In this document: positions 35,220 to 43,648 of the stretch, one piece after another
Position numbering within the stretch: the first letter of the stretch is position 1
How the letters are laid out: every line of letters starts with the position of its first letter
From: Paenibacillus cymbidii
GTDB lineage: Bacteria; Bacillota; Bacilli; Paenibacillales; NBRC-103111
Direction of reading: 5' to 3'
Assembly (NCBI RefSeq): GCF_004764705.1
Contig: NZ_SHLX01000021.1
Location: forward strand, 62,001 to 126,000
DNA length: 64,000 nucleotides
Made by a program: the position numbers and the translations under genes
Notes under the pieces: model-generated
The model's database searches: none
Told to the model about the DNA's origin: nothing
The model's input: the letters and a program-made list of their open reading frames with translations, nothing else

Positions 35220-36809
35220 TTATTCCTTGCGCAGCGCCAGCGTATCCTTCAGCAACCTAACAAAATCGAGCTGCTGCTCGCCCGACGCCGCCTGTTCCGC
35301 CACCGGCAGCACTGTCCGCAGCGACACATCCTTCGCCCAGTAGCTGCCGCGCATAATTTCCGCGTATTCCGCGACGGCCGCGAGAAATTTCGTGTTCGCC
35401 GTAAGCGTTGCGCCCAGCCTCAGCGGCGCGGCTTGCTCCACGACCTTGTTCAGCGCCGCGTCCACGTAGCGCAGCCGCACTTCGCCGAAGCTGCCGTCGC
35501 CGTTCTTCAGCTTCACTTCGTACAGCGCGGTCACGCTGTGGCCGGCTCCGATTTCGCCTGCGTCGATGGCGTCGTTGCGGAAGTCGCTGTCCTTGACGTC
35601 GCGGTTTTCGTAGCCGATCAGCCGGTAGCGGTCGACCTTGGCCGGGTCGAACTCGACCTGCACCTTGGCGTCGCGGGCAATCGTCTGCACCGTGCCGATC
35701 AGTTCGTCGGCAAACAGGCGGCGCGCTTCGGTGAAGCTGTCGACGTAGGCGTACCGCCCGTCGCCCTTATCGGCCAACTGCTCCATCAGCGTGTCGTTGT
35801 AGTCGCCCATGCCGAAGCCGACCGTCTGCAGCGTAATTCCTTTGCGCGCATAGTCTTGCACCGATTGCAGCAGCGTTTTGGCGCTGGCCGCCCCGACATT
35901 GGCGACGCCGTCTGAGCACAGGATGATCGTGTTGGCGGCGTCCTTCTTGTAGTATTCCTGCGCCATTTCGTAGCCGAGCTTCAGTCCTTGCTCCGCGTTG
36001 GTCGCCCCTTCCGTGCGCAGCCGGTCGATCGCGGCGACGATGCGGTCCTTGTGTTTCATCATCGTTTGGTCGAGCGCGCGTTTGGCCGTGGAGCCAAACG
36101 TAACGATGCCGATCTGGTCGCTCGGACCGAGTTGGTCGACGAGCAGCTTGAGGCTTTTTTTGACCAGTTCGAGCCGGTTCTCCTGCCCCATCGAACCGGA
36201 CACGTCGATAACGAACGTCAGGTTGGCGTCCTTCCGTTCTTCCGTGCCGATCTCCTTGCCTTTGATTCCGACACGCATCAGCTTGTAGCCGCTGCGGAAC
36301 GGGGAGTCGCCGCCGTCGACGAGGATGGCGAACGCGCCGTTCTCCGGCGCCGGGTATTCCATTCGGAAGTAGTTGACGAACTCTTCCGCCCGCACCGCTT
36401 CCTCCGGCGGCAGCGTGCCTTGCCCGATGTAGTTGCGCGCCACCGTGTAGGAGCCGGTGTCGACATCCATCGCGAAGGTGGACAGCTTGTCGTCCTCCGT
36501 GGCGATGAATGGGTTGGTGCCGTAGTTCTTGAAGTAGGCGCCGCCCGGCGGCGGCGGCACGGGCCCTGGCGCCGGCACGCGGGATTGCTGCGCCTGCACG
36601 GAGGCAGAGCCGCCCGCCGCCGGTGCGGCTTGCTCGTTTTGCTTGGCGGACGGGGCGGAATTGGAGTTGGCGTTGGATGCGCTTTCATCCGCCCTGTAGC
36701 TGCTGCTCTTGCTTCCGCCCGACGTGCATGCCGCCAGCGACGCCGCGATCGCCGCCGCCAGCCCTACCTTCGCCACCAGCTCTACCTTGGTCCATCTGCT
36801 TTTCTTCAT
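35220..36809 (-). CDS. von Willebrand factor A domain lipoprotein (YfbK-like)
   Basis: A 529-residue surface lipoprotein. Signal peptide and lipobox SLAACTSGG (Cys28), a low-complexity Ser/Asn/Ala/Gln linker (~30-90) with a PGPVPPPPGG stretch, then a conserved module (TNPFIATEDDKLSTFAMDVDTGSYTVARNYI) found before VWA domains of the YfbK type. The VWA domain has the metal site DVSGSMG (Asp202, Ser204, Ser206). The C-terminal region is YfbK-like. ATG 36809 has an AGGGGGGT site. Family members are thought to bind proteins at the cell surface; function here is unknown. No neighbouring partner gene is visible. Confidence 0.88.
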   Translation of the reverse strand: MKKSRWTKVELVAKVGLAAAIAASLAACTSGGSKSSSYRADESASNANSNSAPSAKQNEQAAPAAGGSASVQAQQSRVPAPGPVPPPPGGAYFKNYGTNPFIATEDDKLSTFAMDVDTGSYTVARNYIGQGTLPPEEAVRAEEFVNYFRMEYPAPENGAFAILVDGGDSPFRSGYKLMRVGIKGKEIGTEERKDANLTFVIDVSGSMGQENRLELVKKSLKLLVDQLGPSDQIGIVTFGSTAKRALDQTMMKHKDRIVAAIDRLRTEGATNAEQGLKLGYEMAQEYYKKDAANTIILCSDGVANVGAASAKTLLQSVQDYARKGITLQTVGFGMGDYNDTLMEQLADKGDGRYAYVDSFTEARRLFADELIGTVQTIARDAKVQVEFDPAKVDRYRLIGYENRDVKDSDFRNDAIDAGEIGAGHSVTALYEVKLKNGDGSFGEVRLRYVDAALNKVVEQAAPLRLGATLTANTKFLAAVAEYAEIMRGSYWAKDVSLRTVLPVAEQAASGEQQLDFVRLLKDTLALRKE

Positions 36810-36956
36810 CGTTTGACCCCCCTGAATGATTTGGCGATAAAGAAGCATCTCTATGACTTGCCGCAGATACACCCATTTGACGACCGAGGTTGGAAAAATG
36901 TTGCAAGGTTACGATCAAGGGTGTTTTGAAATGAATTGCCCTACGTGTGGGGCGGG

Positions 36957-37226
36957 GGGGCGCGGTAACTGCGAGTTGCTCGAATGGGCGGTGCGAGACG
37001 GGGAGATAACGGGTTGCTCAGATAGTGTGGTGCGGGGCGGGCAGTTGCGGAGTTGCTCGGATGGGCGGCGCGGGGCGGGCAGTTGCGGAGTTGCTCGGAT
37101 GGGCAGTGCGGGGCGGGCAGTTGCGGAGTTGCTCGGATGGGCGGCGCGGGGCGGGCTGTTGCGGAGTTGCTCGGATGGACGGTGCGGGGCGGGCTGTTTC
37201 GGAGTTGCTCGGATGGGCGGCGCGGG
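36957..37226. repeat. 38-bp GC-rich tandem repeat array
   Basis: Five near-identical units of 38 bases starting at 37030 (GTGCGGGGCGGGCAGTTGCGG...TTGCTCGGATGGGC), preceded by one or two degenerate copies from 36957. Because 38 is not a multiple of 3, each unit is read in a different frame, which creates apparent open frames on both strands. These are not believed to be genes. Confidence 0.9.
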
Positions 37227-37243
37227 TAGATAGTCACTTTAAG

Positions 37244-37416
37244 AATTATTGTAAAACATGCAACAATTTATTGGTCTAGCCCTATTTGGAGCAGGATTGT
37301 TGTAATTTGTGCAACAATTTTCTTTGAAAAGGATCAAATGAGCAACTTTCGATCAAAATTGTTGTACTATTTACAATAATTCTCCAAATGCATGGCTAAA
37401 CGGCCGCAATTGTTGC
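37244..37416. repeat. cluster of AT-rich hairpins with TTGTTGTA/CAACAAT arms
   Basis: Four related inverted motifs: 37244-37269 (AATTATTGTA...TGCAACAATTT), 37296-37319 (ATTGTTG, 9 bases, CAACAAT), 37356-37382 (AATTGTTGTA...TTACAATAATT) and 37406-37416 (GCAATTGTTGC). Spacing is about 50-60 bases. The stretch is much more AT-rich than its surroundings. No gene. Confidence 0.65.
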
Positions 37417-37565
37417 AGAAAATACAGCATTTCATTAACAATCGGCGGCATTACTATTACAGAAGAACTGCGCCCTCCGCCCAATCGATCGGCAATGTCC
37501 TGCTACTTTACATCGCGCCATGCAGCCAGCATCTTCAGCGCTACGTATGCTTCAGCTCCTACCGC

Positions 37566-37942
37566 GTCGCCGCAGCCCCGGGCAGGCCCAATAAGCCGGA
37601 TTTGTCGGCTTATTCCGTCGCCGCAGCCCCGGGCAGGCCCAATAAGCCGGATTTGTCGGCTTATTCCGCCCCAGCAGTCCCGGGCATGCCCAATAAGCCG
37701 GATTTATCGGCTTATTCCGTCGCCGCAGCCCCGGGCGGGCCCAATAAGCCGGATTTGTCGGCTTATTCCGCCCCCGCAGCCCCGGGCATGCCCAATAAGC
37801 CGGATTTGTCGGCTTATTCCGTCGCCGCAGCCCCGGGCAGGCCCAATAAGCCGGATTTGTCGGCTTATTCCGCCCCCGCAGCCCCGGGCGGGCCCAATAA
37901 GCCGAATTTATCGGCTTATTCCGTCGCCGCAGCCCGGGGCGG
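37566..37942. repeat. 51-bp hairpin tandem repeat array
   Basis: Seven complete 51-base units plus a partial eighth. Each carries CAATAAGCCGGATTTGTCGGCTTATTC, a 10-bp stem hairpin, separated by a GC-rich spacer (CGCAGCCCCGGGC). Since 51 = 17 codons, both strands stay open and give repetitive peptides; I do not consider these to be genes. Confidence 0.9.
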
Positions 37943-37989
37943 GTTCGCGCAACAAGCTGCTGCGCGACCGCGCCTGACATCCGCCCGGC

Positions 37990-39582
37990 TCACACCAGCT
38001 CGTCGAAGAAGGTCAGTCGCTTGTCCGCGCTGGCCGCCGCTTCAACGGCGTCGCCCCGCCAGCGGAACGTAAACGTATCGCCACGGAACGGATACGATAC
38101 GGTGCGGACCGCCATCGGCAGCCGAATCGTTGCGCTGTCGCCCGCCTGCAAACCGAACAAATACAGCCACTCCCCTTCGACGACTGTACGGATGTCGTCC
38201 CGCTCCCTGCTGTTGGCGGCAACCCGCTCCCGGTCCACCCAGTCGGACAACCGCACGCGAACCGGGTGCGCCTTTTTGAGCTTCAGCTCCAACGTGTCGC
38301 CGTTAGGATACGGGCTTAAGACTTCGATCTCGTCATCGCGGTGGTCAAAATGCAGATTGACACCGATCAGCGAGCCGCACCGGTCGACTTTGGCGAGGTA
38401 GGCCGCGCATAACGAAGACACGCCGCCGCCCACGATGTCGTAATTGAAGGAGATGCGGCTGCCCGGCTCGTATTCGTGCCCGTACGGGCACGGGAAGCCG
38501 AAGGCCCCCTTCGCCCGGGAAGCCATCCGGTGGCGGCCGTCTTCCTCCGGACGATCCCACTCCGGCACGAAACAAGTATCGAGCAGCTGCGCCGGCAGCA
38601 GATGGGAGCGCATGATTTGCTCCGCTTGCTGCCAATAGCCGGGATAGCCGCGTTTGCCGAGAATCAGGCACGTTTCGAGAATATCGCCGGTGTTGTTGAT
38701 TTCGCCGCAATGGTCCTTGCGCTTGTTGCTTTCAAGGCACCAGCCGAACGGCAGCGCGATGTGGCGCAGACCGTTGTTCATGAAGGCGACGATGCGGTCG
38801 AAAATCGTTTTATCGCCTAGCGCATCGCCGAGCAGCGCCAGCGAAGACAGCGTCGACATCGTCGAATGCGTATGGTCGCCGAAGCGATGCGGGTCGTAGT
38901 CGCCCTGTTCGTTGAAGACGCAGCGGAAAAGCAGCGTCTTGATGCGAATCGCCTGCTCCATCGCCTCCTCCAGCCCGCTCGCCCGGTACAGCTTGACGAG
39001 CGGCCCGATGTATCGGCCCAGGTGCATCGGCAGCGCCCAGTCTGCCCCGCCCAACTTGCCGCCCGTCTCCTGCAGCAGTTGCTCCGTCTTCCACACGGCG
39101 GCTGTGAAATCGTAGTAGCGGCTCACCGCAGCGATCTGTCGTTTGGCCGCGTCCAGCGCACGCGTTTCACCGCGATGCCGCAGCAAGGCGGCAAATGCAT
39201 GCATCGATTCACGCAGGTTGTGCGAATGGCTCGCATTCGCCGGGCCGTATGTCGTCATGTCGAGATTGCGCGGCAACCCCATGGGGTGATCCAGCGCCAT
39301 GTACGCGATGTCCGCCAACCGCCGGATCACCGCTTCGTCCGGGCGGATGCCGACCGCATGTTCGGCGGCAAGCAGCGCATCGAGCCAGCGACCCGGCATG
39401 TGGCCGAGGCTCAAGCTTTCGTTCAGCGCGTTGAACGAGTTGTCTTCCTGGATGATATTTTGAAAATAGGGCAGGCGGTGCACCGAATCAAACAGCCGCT
39501 GCATCGGCTGGCAGCCTTCGCGAATCGCGAGCTCCAGATCGGTCGTATTCGTCCGCACCCGCTTGGGGAATTGGATTGTCAC
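37990..39582 (-). CDS. alpha/alpha-barrel (six-hairpin) glycosidase-like protein
   Basis: A 530-residue cytoplasmic protein starting from GTG 39582 (GAGGGAGG site upstream). Alternating helices with Trp/His-rich loops suggest a six-hairpin toroid: SLGHMPGRWLDALLAAEHAVG, ANASHSHNLRESMHAFAALL, DHTHSTMSTLSSLALLGDAL, GEINNTGDILETCLILGKRGYPGYW. The last ~130 residues are beta-rich (LELKLKKAHPVRVRLSDWV), as in GH127-like or lyase-like proteins. The specific family and catalytic acids could not be assigned. It is transcribed divergently from the lipoprotein gene at 39808. A role in plant-polysaccharide debranching is only a guess. Confidence 0.7.
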   Translation of the reverse strand: MTIQFPKRVRTNTTDLELAIREGCQPMQRLFDSVHRLPYFQNIIQEDNSFNALNESLSLGHMPGRWLDALLAAEHAVGIRPDEAVIRRLADIAYMALDHPMGLPRNLDMTTYGPANASHSHNLRESMHAFAALLRHRGETRALDAAKRQIAAVSRYYDFTAAVWKTEQLLQETGGKLGGADWALPMHLGRYIGPLVKLYRASGLEEAMEQAIRIKTLLFRCVFNEQGDYDPHRFGDHTHSTMSTLSSLALLGDALGDKTIFDRIVAFMNNGLRHIALPFGWCLESNKRKDHCGEINNTGDILETCLILGKRGYPGYWQQAEQIMRSHLLPAQLLDTCFVPEWDRPEEDGRHRMASRAKGAFGFPCPYGHEYEPGSRISFNYDIVGGGVSSLCAAYLAKVDRCGSLIGVNLHFDHRDDEIEVLSPYPNGDTLELKLKKAHPVRVRLSDWVDRERVAANSRERDDIRTVVEGEWLYLFGLQAGDSATIRLPMAVRTVSYPFRGDTFTFRWRGDAVEAAASADKRLTFFDELV

Positions 39583-39807
39583 TCGGTTTCCTCCCTCGAA
39601 AGGCCGTTCGGCCAAAGATAAAACCCATTCCGGAAGCCGGCTCTGCACCGCCCTCCTTCAAGTGGATCGTACTCCCGCAAACAGCGTTTGAACAGTAGGC
39701 AAATCTAACGATTGGACGGTGAAAATAAGGAGCGGCGCAAGGAACCTTTTTGCACCATCCGGCGTCTGTACGCCTATAGGGAACATTTGGAGGAGAGGTC
39801 GAGGCAA

Positions 39808-41268
39808 ATGTTTTTTCATCGAGGACGATTGGCGGCAAGGACGGTTCTTGCCGTTTTCCTGTTGACGGCTGGATGCGCGCACAAACCCGCAGCCGACCCG
39901 GCGACGGCAAGCGAACCTTCCCCCCCTGCCGCCTCAAGCACGTCTGCCGGGACGGAAACACAAACGGTCATCGACTGGGTCGATTTTTTGCGGCTGAACG
40001 GCATTTCCTATACTCATTCGTGGCAAGTTGCGCTTACAGACCCGAACAAGCTTGGGGAAGCCATCGGCAGCGTCGCTTTTCAGGTGGCGGATCATGTTAC
40101 GGACACGCATTATATGACCAAGGATGGCGATGCGGCATTTTTGGCCGCCTGCACGGTGGTGTACGCCTTGCAGGATTATCCCGGTCGCGAAATCGTTGCC
40201 GTGCGCGACGATCAGGCGATCGGCGGCTACAAGCTGTACGTGGCGGACGACGAGCGGAAGAACGGGCTGGCGTTGACCTTCGAACAGGCGCTGCAAAACA
40301 AAATCGCCCGGGCCGCGCTCTTTCCGTTGGACGGCGCCGCCAATAAACCGTTGGTTGAACTGAAGAACGGCAGCCAGGTTTATCTGGCCGATTTATTGCG
40401 ACGGGCAGCGCAAGGACCGAACGCGGCTATCCCCCCGGAGTCGGCGTCGTCCGTCTATTATCGCCTTTTGCTGGATACCGGCGCAACGATCGGATACGTC
40501 GATACCGTCTACCGGTCCGGCAATCACTATTACTGGAACCATCCCGAGCCGAAAGAGCTGCCGGACGCTTTTGCCTACTATGCGGCCAATGAAAGAGATG
40601 TCGTGTTTACGATCCAGGGAATGAGTTTTGTGCTCCCCAATCATACGGATACCGTGGCGACCGGCGAACGAATCAAACGCGACGGCGACACCAACAACAT
40701 TAAACTGGTTGCGGCGGACGGGAAGTCGGAGCGCTCGCTTTTTGCGCAAGCGGCGGTTGAGCGGTTGTGGGAACAAGCGCGGAAAAATCACCCGAGCGAC
40801 GGCGAGGACAAAGTGTACTTATATATCGCGGACAGGGCGATGCCGGTTCGCGGCGGCGAATGGATCGCCTACGCCACGAACAAGGATACGGTTACGACCG
40901 GCGGGAACAGCGGCGCGTTCGATGTGAAGCTGATCCGGCCCGACGGGACGGGCGACCGGACGCTGGTGGAAGGAGTAGCATACGGCGGATTCGTGCAATT
41001 GCTGGACAGCGCCGGCGACCGAATCGTGGCGGAAGGCGGCGATCGTTCGCTGCTGGACATCAATGGCGCAAGCGGCAGCGTCAGACGGTTCCCCATCGGC
41101 GGCCTGCTTGACGCGCTCTCCGAAGACGGCCGATACGTACTCTATCGGAAAATGGCCGGTGACGCGTTGGTCGGCACCGAGTTGGCCGTCTTCGATCTGG
41201 AGACGGAGAAAACGATCGAACTGGGAAAAGCGCCGCCAAACTACGTTTTTGCGCAACGGGCAAAATAA
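39808..41268 (+). CDS. lipoprotein with a C-terminal beta-propeller-like region
   Basis: A 486-residue exported lipoprotein. The start MFFHRGRLAARTVLAVFLLTAGC ends in a lipobox with Cys23, followed by a Pro/Ala/Ser linker. The N-terminal domain (~45-230) is mixed alpha/beta. The C-terminal half has repeats resembling TolB/WD-type blades: IKLVAADGKSERSLFAQ, VKLIRPDGTGDRTLVEG and LLDINGASGSVRRF. ATG 39808 is preceded by GGAGGAGAGG. It is a stand-alone gene with a divergent glycosidase-like gene upstream. No function can be assigned; propeller repeats suggest a protein- or ligand-binding role. Confidence 0.75.
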   Translation: MFFHRGRLAARTVLAVFLLTAGCAHKPAADPATASEPSPPAASSTSAGTETQTVIDWVDFLRLNGISYTHSWQVALTDPNKLGEAIGSVAFQVADHVTDTHYMTKDGDAAFLAACTVVYALQDYPGREIVAVRDDQAIGGYKLYVADDERKNGLALTFEQALQNKIARAALFPLDGAANKPLVELKNGSQVYLADLLRRAAQGPNAAIPPESASSVYYRLLLDTGATIGYVDTVYRSGNHYYWNHPEPKELPDAFAYYAANERDVVFTIQGMSFVLPNHTDTVATGERIKRDGDTNNIKLVAADGKSERSLFAQAAVERLWEQARKNHPSDGEDKVYLYIADRAMPVRGGEWIAYATNKDTVTTGGNSGAFDVKLIRPDGTGDRTLVEGVAYGGFVQLLDSAGDRIVAEGGDRSLLDINGASGSVRRFPIGGLLDALSEDGRYVLYRKMAGDALVGTELAVFDLETEKTIELGKAPPNYVFAQRAK

Positions 41269-41353
41269 CGGAGGCAAAGGCGGCTGAGGCACTGGCCTGG
41301 ATGTGGCGGATGTGCTGGGAGTGCCGGATGTGAGCAGGACAGGCCATTCGAAC

Positions 41354-41382
41354 CCAATAGGCCACAAAACATGGCCTATTGG
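41354..41382. repeat. single hairpin related to family A, at convergent gene ends
   Basis: CCAATAGGCCA, 7-base loop, TGGCCTATTGG. The stem matches the first hairpin of the four-hairpin element. It overlaps the stop codon of the minus-strand Gfo/Idh gene (41376) and follows the plus-strand lipoprotein gene, so it may act as a bidirectional terminator, without a T run. Confidence 0.7.
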
Positions 41383-42422
41383 GCAACCTCCAGCCGAATC
41401 TTCTTCCCTTGCTCCGCGCTGGCGATGGCCCCGAACACCATGGCCACGCTGTGGATATTGTCGGCGCAATCGGTTTCCGCCGGGCGGCCTTCGAGCAGCG
41501 CCGCGAACATCTCGTCCAGGCAGCCTTCGTGCCCTTCCCGCCCGTTCCACTCCTCGGCCGCCTCCACTCGCGCAATCTCGCGCATGAAAGCGCCGGCACC
41601 GGCGCCGCCAACAACGCCGCAGTACGGATCGTTCGTCCCGTCCCACACCAGCGTGCCGTTCCCGCCGACGATCCGCCAGTCGCCGTGCCACGACGTTGCC
41701 GCCCCTTCGGCGCACCATGAACCGTTGTAGGTGAACACCGAACCGTCCGACATTTCAAAAATGCAGGCCGCCGACGAATGACCGCCATACCAGGAATGAG
41801 AAGGATTAAACTCATGGCAATACACGGACACCGGATCGGCCTGCAGCAAATACCGCGCCTCGTCGAACGTATGAATGGCCATGTCGAGCAGCAGCGGGCT
41901 GCGCATCGTTTCGCGGAAGCCGCCGAAATGCGGCCCGAGGAAAAAGTTCGCCGTCGCAAACCCCGGCCGCCCGATCGTGCCTTGCCCGATTAGCCCGCGG
42001 GCCGCGCGGATTTGCCTGTTGTACCGGCGGTTCTGCATAACCGCGTAGCTGCGGCCGTGCCGCTTCACCGCCGCCAGCACTTCCGCCGCGTCGGCCATCG
42101 TCGCCGCCATCGGCTTTTCGCCGAACACGTCGCAGCCGAGCGCCGTCGCCGTCAGCACCACCTGCTTGTGCGCTTCCGGAATCGTGACGTCGAACACCAG
42201 ATTGGCGCCGCCCTCGCGAATCGCCGTCTCCAAATCGGTGTAGCAGCGCGCCGGATCGAAGCCGAACTCCCGCGCCATAGCCGCAGCAGCCGCCGGGTTG
42301 ATGTCCACCAGCCCAACTACCTCGACATCTTCCCGCTTCGCCGCGTAAGCGGCCCATTGTTTGGCCATGTTGCCGCAGCCGACTTGCACCACTTGAAATC
42401 GTTTCTGCCCTGCCGTCATCAT
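41376..42422 (-). CDS. Gfo/Idh/MocA-family oxidoreductase
   Basis: A 348-residue NAD(P)-dependent oxidoreductase. Rossmann loop VVQVGCGNMAKQWAAYA, a VVGLVDINPAAA acidic end of strand 2, and the catalytic-region EKP in DVFGEKPMAATMADA. The substrate-binding half has LLLDMAIHTFDEARYL, with His in the usual catalytic position. ATG 42422 is chosen for its GGGAGG site about 8 bases upstream. It is divergent from the AraC gene at 42665, which is its likely regulator. The substrate is probably a sugar or inositol derivative. Confidence 0.9.
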   Translation of the reverse strand: MMTAGQKRFQVVQVGCGNMAKQWAAYAAKREDVEVVGLVDINPAAAAAMAREFGFDPARCYTDLETAIREGGANLVFDVTIPEAHKQVVLTATALGCDVFGEKPMAATMADAAEVLAAVKRHGRSYAVMQNRRYNRQIRAARGLIGQGTIGRPGFATANFFLGPHFGGFRETMRSPLLLDMAIHTFDEARYLLQADPVSVYCHEFNPSHSWYGGHSSAACIFEMSDGSVFTYNGSWCAEGAATSWHGDWRIVGGNGTLVWDGTNDPYCGVVGGAGAGAFMREIARVEAAEEWNGREGHEGCLDEMFAALLEGRPAETDCADNIHSVAMVFGAIASAEQGKKIRLEVAQ

Positions 42423-42562
42423 CGCCGCATCCTCCCGCCGTTCATCCACATCCGGCTCGTACGGCATGCCAATGCCGCGGCCGGCGCGGATTTCCTGCTT
42501 CGATTATAGGCGGAACGGCTGGCGCAATACTATGGCGAAACCTGCCCATCTCTTCTCCAAAA

Positions 42563-42593
42563 GTGACATCGCCGCCGCAGCCCATGCTATACT
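42563..42593 (+). promoter_or_regulatory. extended -10 promoter of the AraC gene
   Basis: GTGACA (42563-42568) and TGCTATACT with TATACT at 42588-42593, spacing 19. The extended -10 can compensate for the long spacing. In the divergent gap with the Gfo/Idh gene. Confidence 0.5.
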
Positions 42594-42664
42594 GGAGGAC
42601 AGACGGCCACTTCCGGCAGCGGACGCCGGCCCCATACATCCCGCAGCATCGGAGGGTTTGAACC

Positions 42665-43648
42665 ATGACGACGGCACACGGACCGCAGGACGATCCGGTT
42701 CAGGAAGAAATCGTCGTTTACCAGAATCCGCTCCTGTTTCTGAAAGTTTGGGAAGTCCGCTACCGCGCGACGGACGGCGGCGCCCGCGATTATTGGCCAT
42801 GGCACTACCACAAGGAAGTCGAGTTTCTGGTTGTAACGGAAGGCCGCCTCGTCGTTCAAACGAAAGACGAACGCTTCGAGCTGCAGCCGGGCGATGTCGC
42901 CCTGTTCGGCTCGTCGCAGCTGCACCGGGTCCGCCACGCGGCGCCAGGCACGCTTGCCTTCCTCGTGCTGCAGATCGACCTGCTGCAGCATTTCGACCCG
43001 GGCTCGCTGCCGTACTTGCACGGCTTCGCCGAGCCGACAAGGCCGCTGGCCGAGCTGAACTACATCTGGCGCGAGCAGCCGGATGTGCGCCGGGAAGCCG
43101 CGGCGCTGATCGCGGAGCTGTACCGCGAGTCGCAAGACCGGCAGCGCGGCTACGAACTGGCCGTCGCCGCGGCGGTCAAGCGGCTGCTCTGGCTGCTCGT
43201 GCGCCACGACTCGCGCCGGCTGCTGCAAGCCGCCGAAGCCGATGACGTGCGCCGGCTGCGGCCCGCGCTCGACTACATCGAGACCCGGCTGCACGAACGC
43301 ATCGCCGTCGACGACGTCTGCCGGCTGATGAATTTCAGCTACCACTATTTCATTCGTTTCTTCCGTGCCACGATGGGCATGTCCTTGCTCGAATTCGTCA
43401 ACTACAACCGGATCAGGAAAGCCGAACGGCTGCTGCTCACCCGCGACCTCAGCATCGCCGAAGTTGCCGCGCAGGTCGGCATCCCGAGCATGGCGCAATT
43501 TTACAAGCTGTTCGGCCGGTTCAACGATTGTTCGCCCAAGGCGTTCAAGCAGCGCATGGGCGCCGGTGCCGGCACCGTCATCCGCTCCGGCTCGGGCGCC
43601 GACCAACCGTCCCGGCCGCATCCACCCGGCCCGAATCAGGAAGCGTAA
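42665..43648 (+). CDS. AraC-family transcriptional regulator
   Basis: A 327-residue regulator. N-terminal cupin: YWPWHYHKEVEFLVVTEGRLVVQTKDE and LQPGDVALFGSSQLHRV. C-terminal HTH pair: IAVDDVCRLMNFSYHYFIRFFRATMGM and LSIAEVAAQVGIPSMAQFYKLFGRFNDCSP. There is a 25-residue Gly/Ser/Pro-rich tail. ATG 42665 has GGAGGG 8 bases upstream. Its 3' end overlaps that of the convergent ABC exporter gene by 13 bases. Divergence from the Gfo/Idh gene suggests it controls that gene. Confidence 0.9.
   Translation: MTTAHGPQDDPVQEEIVVYQNPLLFLKVWEVRYRATDGGARDYWPWHYHKEVEFLVVTEGRLVVQTKDERFELQPGDVALFGSSQLHRVRHAAPGTLAFLVLQIDLLQHFDPGSLPYLHGFAEPTRPLAELNYIWREQPDVRREAAALIAELYRESQDRQRGYELAVAAAVKRLLWLLVRHDSRRLLQAAEADDVRRLRPALDYIETRLHERIAVDDVCRLMNFSYHYFIRFFRATMGMSLLEFVNYNRIRKAERLLLTRDLSIAEVAAQVGIPSMAQFYKLFGRFNDCSPKAFKQRMGAGAGTVIRSGSGADQPSRPHPPGPNQEA

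Noticed and set aside
36941..37279. Open frames with repeating GAGSCGVARMG-like peptides
   Set aside because: They arise from the 38-bp repeat rotating through all three frames; no ribosome site and no family resemblance.
36957..37942. CRISPR array
   Set aside because: Units are contiguous with no unique spacers and no cas genes; they are tandem hairpin repeats.
37495..38072. Long open frames on both strands with a repeated 17-residue peptide
   Set aside because: They are produced by the 51-bp hairpin array, whose length is a multiple of three; hairpin structure and both-strand openness point to non-coding repeats.
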